NCBI RefSeq assembly: GCF_011764585.1
Contig: NZ_AP022853.1
Coordinates: forward strand, 1,843,501-1,907,500
DNA from: Sulfurimicrobium lacus
GTDB lineage: Bacteria; Pseudomonadota; Gammaproteobacteria; Burkholderiales; Sulfuricellaceae
Reading direction: 5' to 3'
DNA length: 64,000 bases
Shown here: positions 61,919-64,000 of the stretch, in pieces
Layout of the letters: each line of letters starts with the position of its first letter
Numbering within the stretch: the first letter of the stretch is position 1
Program-made: the position numbers and the translations under genes
Notes under the pieces: model-generated
Seen by the model: the letters and a program-made list of their open reading frames with translations, nothing else
Told to the model about the DNA's origin: nothing
Database searches by the model: none

Positions 61919-62302
61919 TTAGGCCGCAGCGGCAGGTGCTGAGGCGGCTGCAGGTGCGTCACCCGGTTGCAGCGAACGCGATTTTTCTTCCTTCATCATG
62001 GGGGAAGGAGTCGTTTGCGCTTCCTTCATGCTCACCATGAGATAGCGCAGCACGGCATCGTTGAAGCGGAATGCATGCTCAAGCTCGTCCAGGGTTTCCT
62101 GGTCGCATTCGATGTTCATCAGCACGTAGTGGGCTTTGTGGATTTTCTGGATCGGGTAGGCTAGCTGGCGGCGTCCCCAGTCTTCGAGGCGATGGATATG
62201 GCCGCTTTTGGCGGTAACCATGCCGCGGTAGCGTTCGACCATGCCCGGGACCTGTTCACTCTGATCGGGATGGACGATAAAAACGATTTCATAATGTCGC
62301 AT
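61919..62302 (-). CDS. rpsF: 30S ribosomal protein S6
   Basis: A 127-residue S6. [25 protein letters not shown] and [23 protein letters not shown] are the core, and [13 protein letters not shown] ends the fold. The C-terminal tail is Ala/Pro-rich (ending [10 protein letters not shown]) and lacks the Glu-rich tail of enteric S6. The start is the ATG at 62302 with AAGGAG upstream; the frame extends further 5' but without support. It is the first gene of the operon. Confidence 0.96.
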   Translation of the reverse strand: MRHYEIVFIVHPDQSEQVPGMVERYRGMVTAKSGHIHRLEDWGRRQLAYPIQKIHKAHYVLMNIECDQETLDELEHAFRFNDAVLRYLMVSMKEAQTTPSPMMKEEKSRSLQPGDAPAAASAPAAAA

Positions 62303-62556
62303 GCACACTCCTTTTGGATTAGAGCCTTCCGCCATGCGGGACGGTAAGGCAAGGTGGGAAAACCGCAGATTGTACCAAAATTCGCAGAACAATCAAATCA
62401 CTGTGATAAAACGCCAGTTCTCGCGGGGCGCGAACATGGCGCAGACGCTGATTATGTTACAATTAAAAACTGTTTGAGTTGCGCCGCGCAATGGCGATGG
62501 GGCCTGATAAGGCCCTGCAAGGTACAGAATATTTAGCGATTTTTAAGGGATGAATG

Positions 62557-63855
62557 ATGCAAACGGAAAATGTGAACCCGCTCGAAAGAACTCTGGATCT
62601 GGCCGTATCTCTGGCGCAGTTCGAGGCGGATGTGGAAAGCCGACTGAAAAAAATGGCGCGCACGGTCAAAATGCAGGGCTTCCGTCCCGGCAAGGTGCCC
62701 ATGAAAATAGTTGCGCAGCAGTACGGCGGTCAGGTGCGTCAGGAAGTCTTGGGCGAGTCGGTGCAGAAAAGCTTCGCTGATGCAGTGCAGCAGCAGCAAT
62801 ATAGAGTCGCCGGGTATCCGCGCATCGAACCCAAGGGCGACCAGGGTGACGCCAGTTCGATGGTATTCGCCGCCACGTTTGAAGTTTATCCCGATGTGGT
62901 GCTGGGCGACATCAGCGCTGTTTCGATCGAGCGTCCAGTGGTTGCCGTGGGTGACGATGAAGTCAATAAGACGCTTGATATCCTGCGCAAGCAGCGCGTA
63001 GATTATCAGGCGGTCGAGCGCGCTGTTGCGAACGGCGACCGGGTCAATGTGGATTATCGCGGCACGCTGGATGGTGTCGAATTCGCCGGCGGTCAAGCCA
63101 AGGGCTTCAGCCTGGTGATCGGCGAAGGCCGTACCCTGGTGGATTTCGAGAGCCAGTTTGTAGGCATGAAAGCGGGCGAGAGCAAGAGTTTCGATATGAC
63201 CTTCCCGGCCGATTACCACGCCAAGGAATTGGCTGGAAAAACTGTGACTTTCGCAGTGACAGTTAATTCGGTGCAAGAACCCAAACTGCCTGAACTCGAT
63301 GCGGACTTCGCCAAGACTCTGGGCGTGGCCGACGGCGATCTGGCCAAGATGCGCGAGGAAATTCGTGCCAGCCTCGATCGCGAAGTCAAGAAACGCGTGC
63401 AGGACAAGCTCAAGACCCAGGTTATGGAATCGCTGCTCGAAGCGACCAAGGTGGATTTGCCCGGTGCACTGGTTGAAATGGAAATTGAGCGCCTGATGGA
63501 ACAAATGCGCCAGACCATGAGTCAACAAGGCGTGCAGATGCTGGAAGGCATGGGATCGCCGGATTTGCACCGCGACCAGGCAAAACGTCGCGTTGCTCTG
63601 GGCTTGATTTTGGCGGAAGTGGTCAAATCTAACGAGCTCCAGGCCAAGCCGGAGCAGGTGCGTTCACAGGTTGAAGAATTGGCGCAGAGCTATGAAGATG
63701 CGGATTCGGTAGTGAAATATTTTTACTCCAACCCGCAACAAATGGCTGAAATTGAATCCCTGGTGCTGGAAGGTAACGTGGTCGAGTGGGCTCTGACGCG
63801 AGCTAAGGTTGTGGACAAGCCGACCGTTTTTGATGAATTGATGGGGAAATCGTAA
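62557..63855 (+). CDS. tig: Trigger factor (ribosome-associated chaperone)
   Basis: A 432-residue chaperone with peptidyl-prolyl isomerase activity. The N-terminal ribosome-binding signature is MQGFRPGKVPMKIV (GFRxGKxP). The FKBP-type PPIase domain lies at about 160-245 (GDRVNVDYRGTLDGVEFAGG, VIGEGRTLVDFESQFVGMKAGE) and the helical C-terminal cradle follows. ATGATG at 62554-62559 offers two starts; AAGGGA at 62545 is better spaced for the second. A short GGGCC-GGCCC hairpin lies in the leader at 62500-62515. clpP begins at the base after its stop, as in the common tig-clpP-clpX-lon order. Confidence 0.96.
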   Translation: MQTENVNPLERTLDLAVSLAQFEADVESRLKKMARTVKMQGFRPGKVPMKIVAQQYGGQVRQEVLGESVQKSFADAVQQQQYRVAGYPRIEPKGDQGDASSMVFAATFEVYPDVVLGDISAVSIERPVVAVGDDEVNKTLDILRKQRVDYQAVERAVANGDRVNVDYRGTLDGVEFAGGQAKGFSLVIGEGRTLVDFESQFVGMKAGESKSFDMTFPADYHAKELAGKTVTFAVTVNSVQEPKLPELDADFAKTLGVADGDLAKMREEIRASLDREVKKRVQDKLKTQVMESLLEATKVDLPGALVEMEIERLMEQMRQTMSQQGVQMLEGMGSPDLHRDQAKRRVALGLILAEVVKSNELQAKPEQVRSQVEELAQSYEDADSVVKYFYSNPQQMAEIESLVLEGNVVEWALTRAKVVDKPTVFDELMGKS

Positions 63856-64000
63856 ATGATTGAGATGAGCAACTGGGAGCCACAGAACCTCGGCTACATC
63901 CCGATGGTTATCGAGCAGAGCGGGCGAGGCGAGCGCGCTTATGATATTTATTCGCGCCTGCTGAAAGAGCGTGTGGTGTTTCTGGTGGGGCCGGTCAATG
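63856..64000 (+). CDS. clpP: ATP-dependent Clp protease proteolytic subunit ClpP (5' part)
   Basis: The first 48 codons of clpP, cut by the window end. [48 protein letters not shown] matches the ClpP N-terminus ([22 protein letters not shown]). The ATG at 63856 follows the tig stop immediately. The catalytic triad would be outside the window. Confidence 0.93.
   Translation, partial: MIEMSNWEPQNLGYIPMVIEQSGRGERAYDIYSRLLKERVVFLVGPVN

Noticed and set aside
62499-62516. Short GC hairpin before tig considered as a terminator or RNA element
   Set aside because: There is no T-run and no larger conserved fold; it may simply be leader structure.
1-64000. tRNA, rRNA or CRISPR arrays
   Set aside because: No cloverleaf-like segments, rRNA sequence or regularly spaced direct repeats were seen. 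TPR-coding regions repeat, but as protein repeats.

Overview
The window is a 64-kb chromosomal stretch of a motile Gram-negative bacterium. High GC, gene-dense layout, an rpsF-priB-rpsR-rplI cluster, an rnfABCDGE-nth operon, DksA, a quinone-type PyrD and flagellins of betaproteobacterial look point to a betaproteobacterium. An origin near the Nitrosomonadales/Gallionellaceae/Sulfuricellaceae is my inference from gene content, not a computed placement. No rRNA, tRNA or CRISPR array was recognised.

Layout. 1-6.4 kb: housekeeping and stress genes (edge-truncated CHASE2 adenylate cyclase, ilvE, a zf-CHCC protein, an ArnD-like deacetylase, a PrxQ peroxiredoxin, a HAD phosphatase, dksA). 6.5-14.7 kb: the Rnf electron-transport complex, nth and three small-family genes (FIST, DUF1841, DUF3025), mostly joined by 4-8 bp overlaps. 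14.7-41 kb: a large accessory region bounded by two flagellin genes that point outward. Between them lie TPR-glycosyltransferases (including a SPINDLY/OGT-type enzyme), a tightly overlapped seven-gene operon (three radical SAM proteins, a ThDP-dependent E1 alpha/beta pair, two glycosyltransferases), a 1089-residue methyltransferase-glycosyltransferase fusion, and an AT-rich patch carrying an IS1595-type element, a second fragment of that element, a methyltransferase, a small secreted protein and a broken TPR-sulfotransferase gene. I read this as a flagellin (or surface) glycosylation island. 41-44.6 kb: flaG, fliD, fliS, fliT and a small unknown gene.

44.6-64 kb: rmuC, ald, pyrD, an exported hydrolase, amt behind a sigma-54 promoter, an SDR-fold protein lacking its catalytic residues, then a signalling cluster in which two FHA-PP2C pairs surround a Ser/Thr kinase with a PEGA domain. 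After that come radA, alr, dnaB, rplI, rpsR, priB, rpsF on the minus strand and tig plus the start of clpP on the plus strand.

The best candidate for an undescribed system is the radical SAM/E1 alpha-beta/glycosyltransferase operon at 27.9-35.9 kb. It has no E2 or E3 subunit, it sits inside the flagellin-flanked island, and it could make an unusual, perhaps branched-chain, sugar for the flagellin glycan. That role is inference. Other notable points are sigma-28 promoters at both flagellins, a dispersed hairpin repeat present twice, and the IS-mediated break in the sulfotransferase gene.
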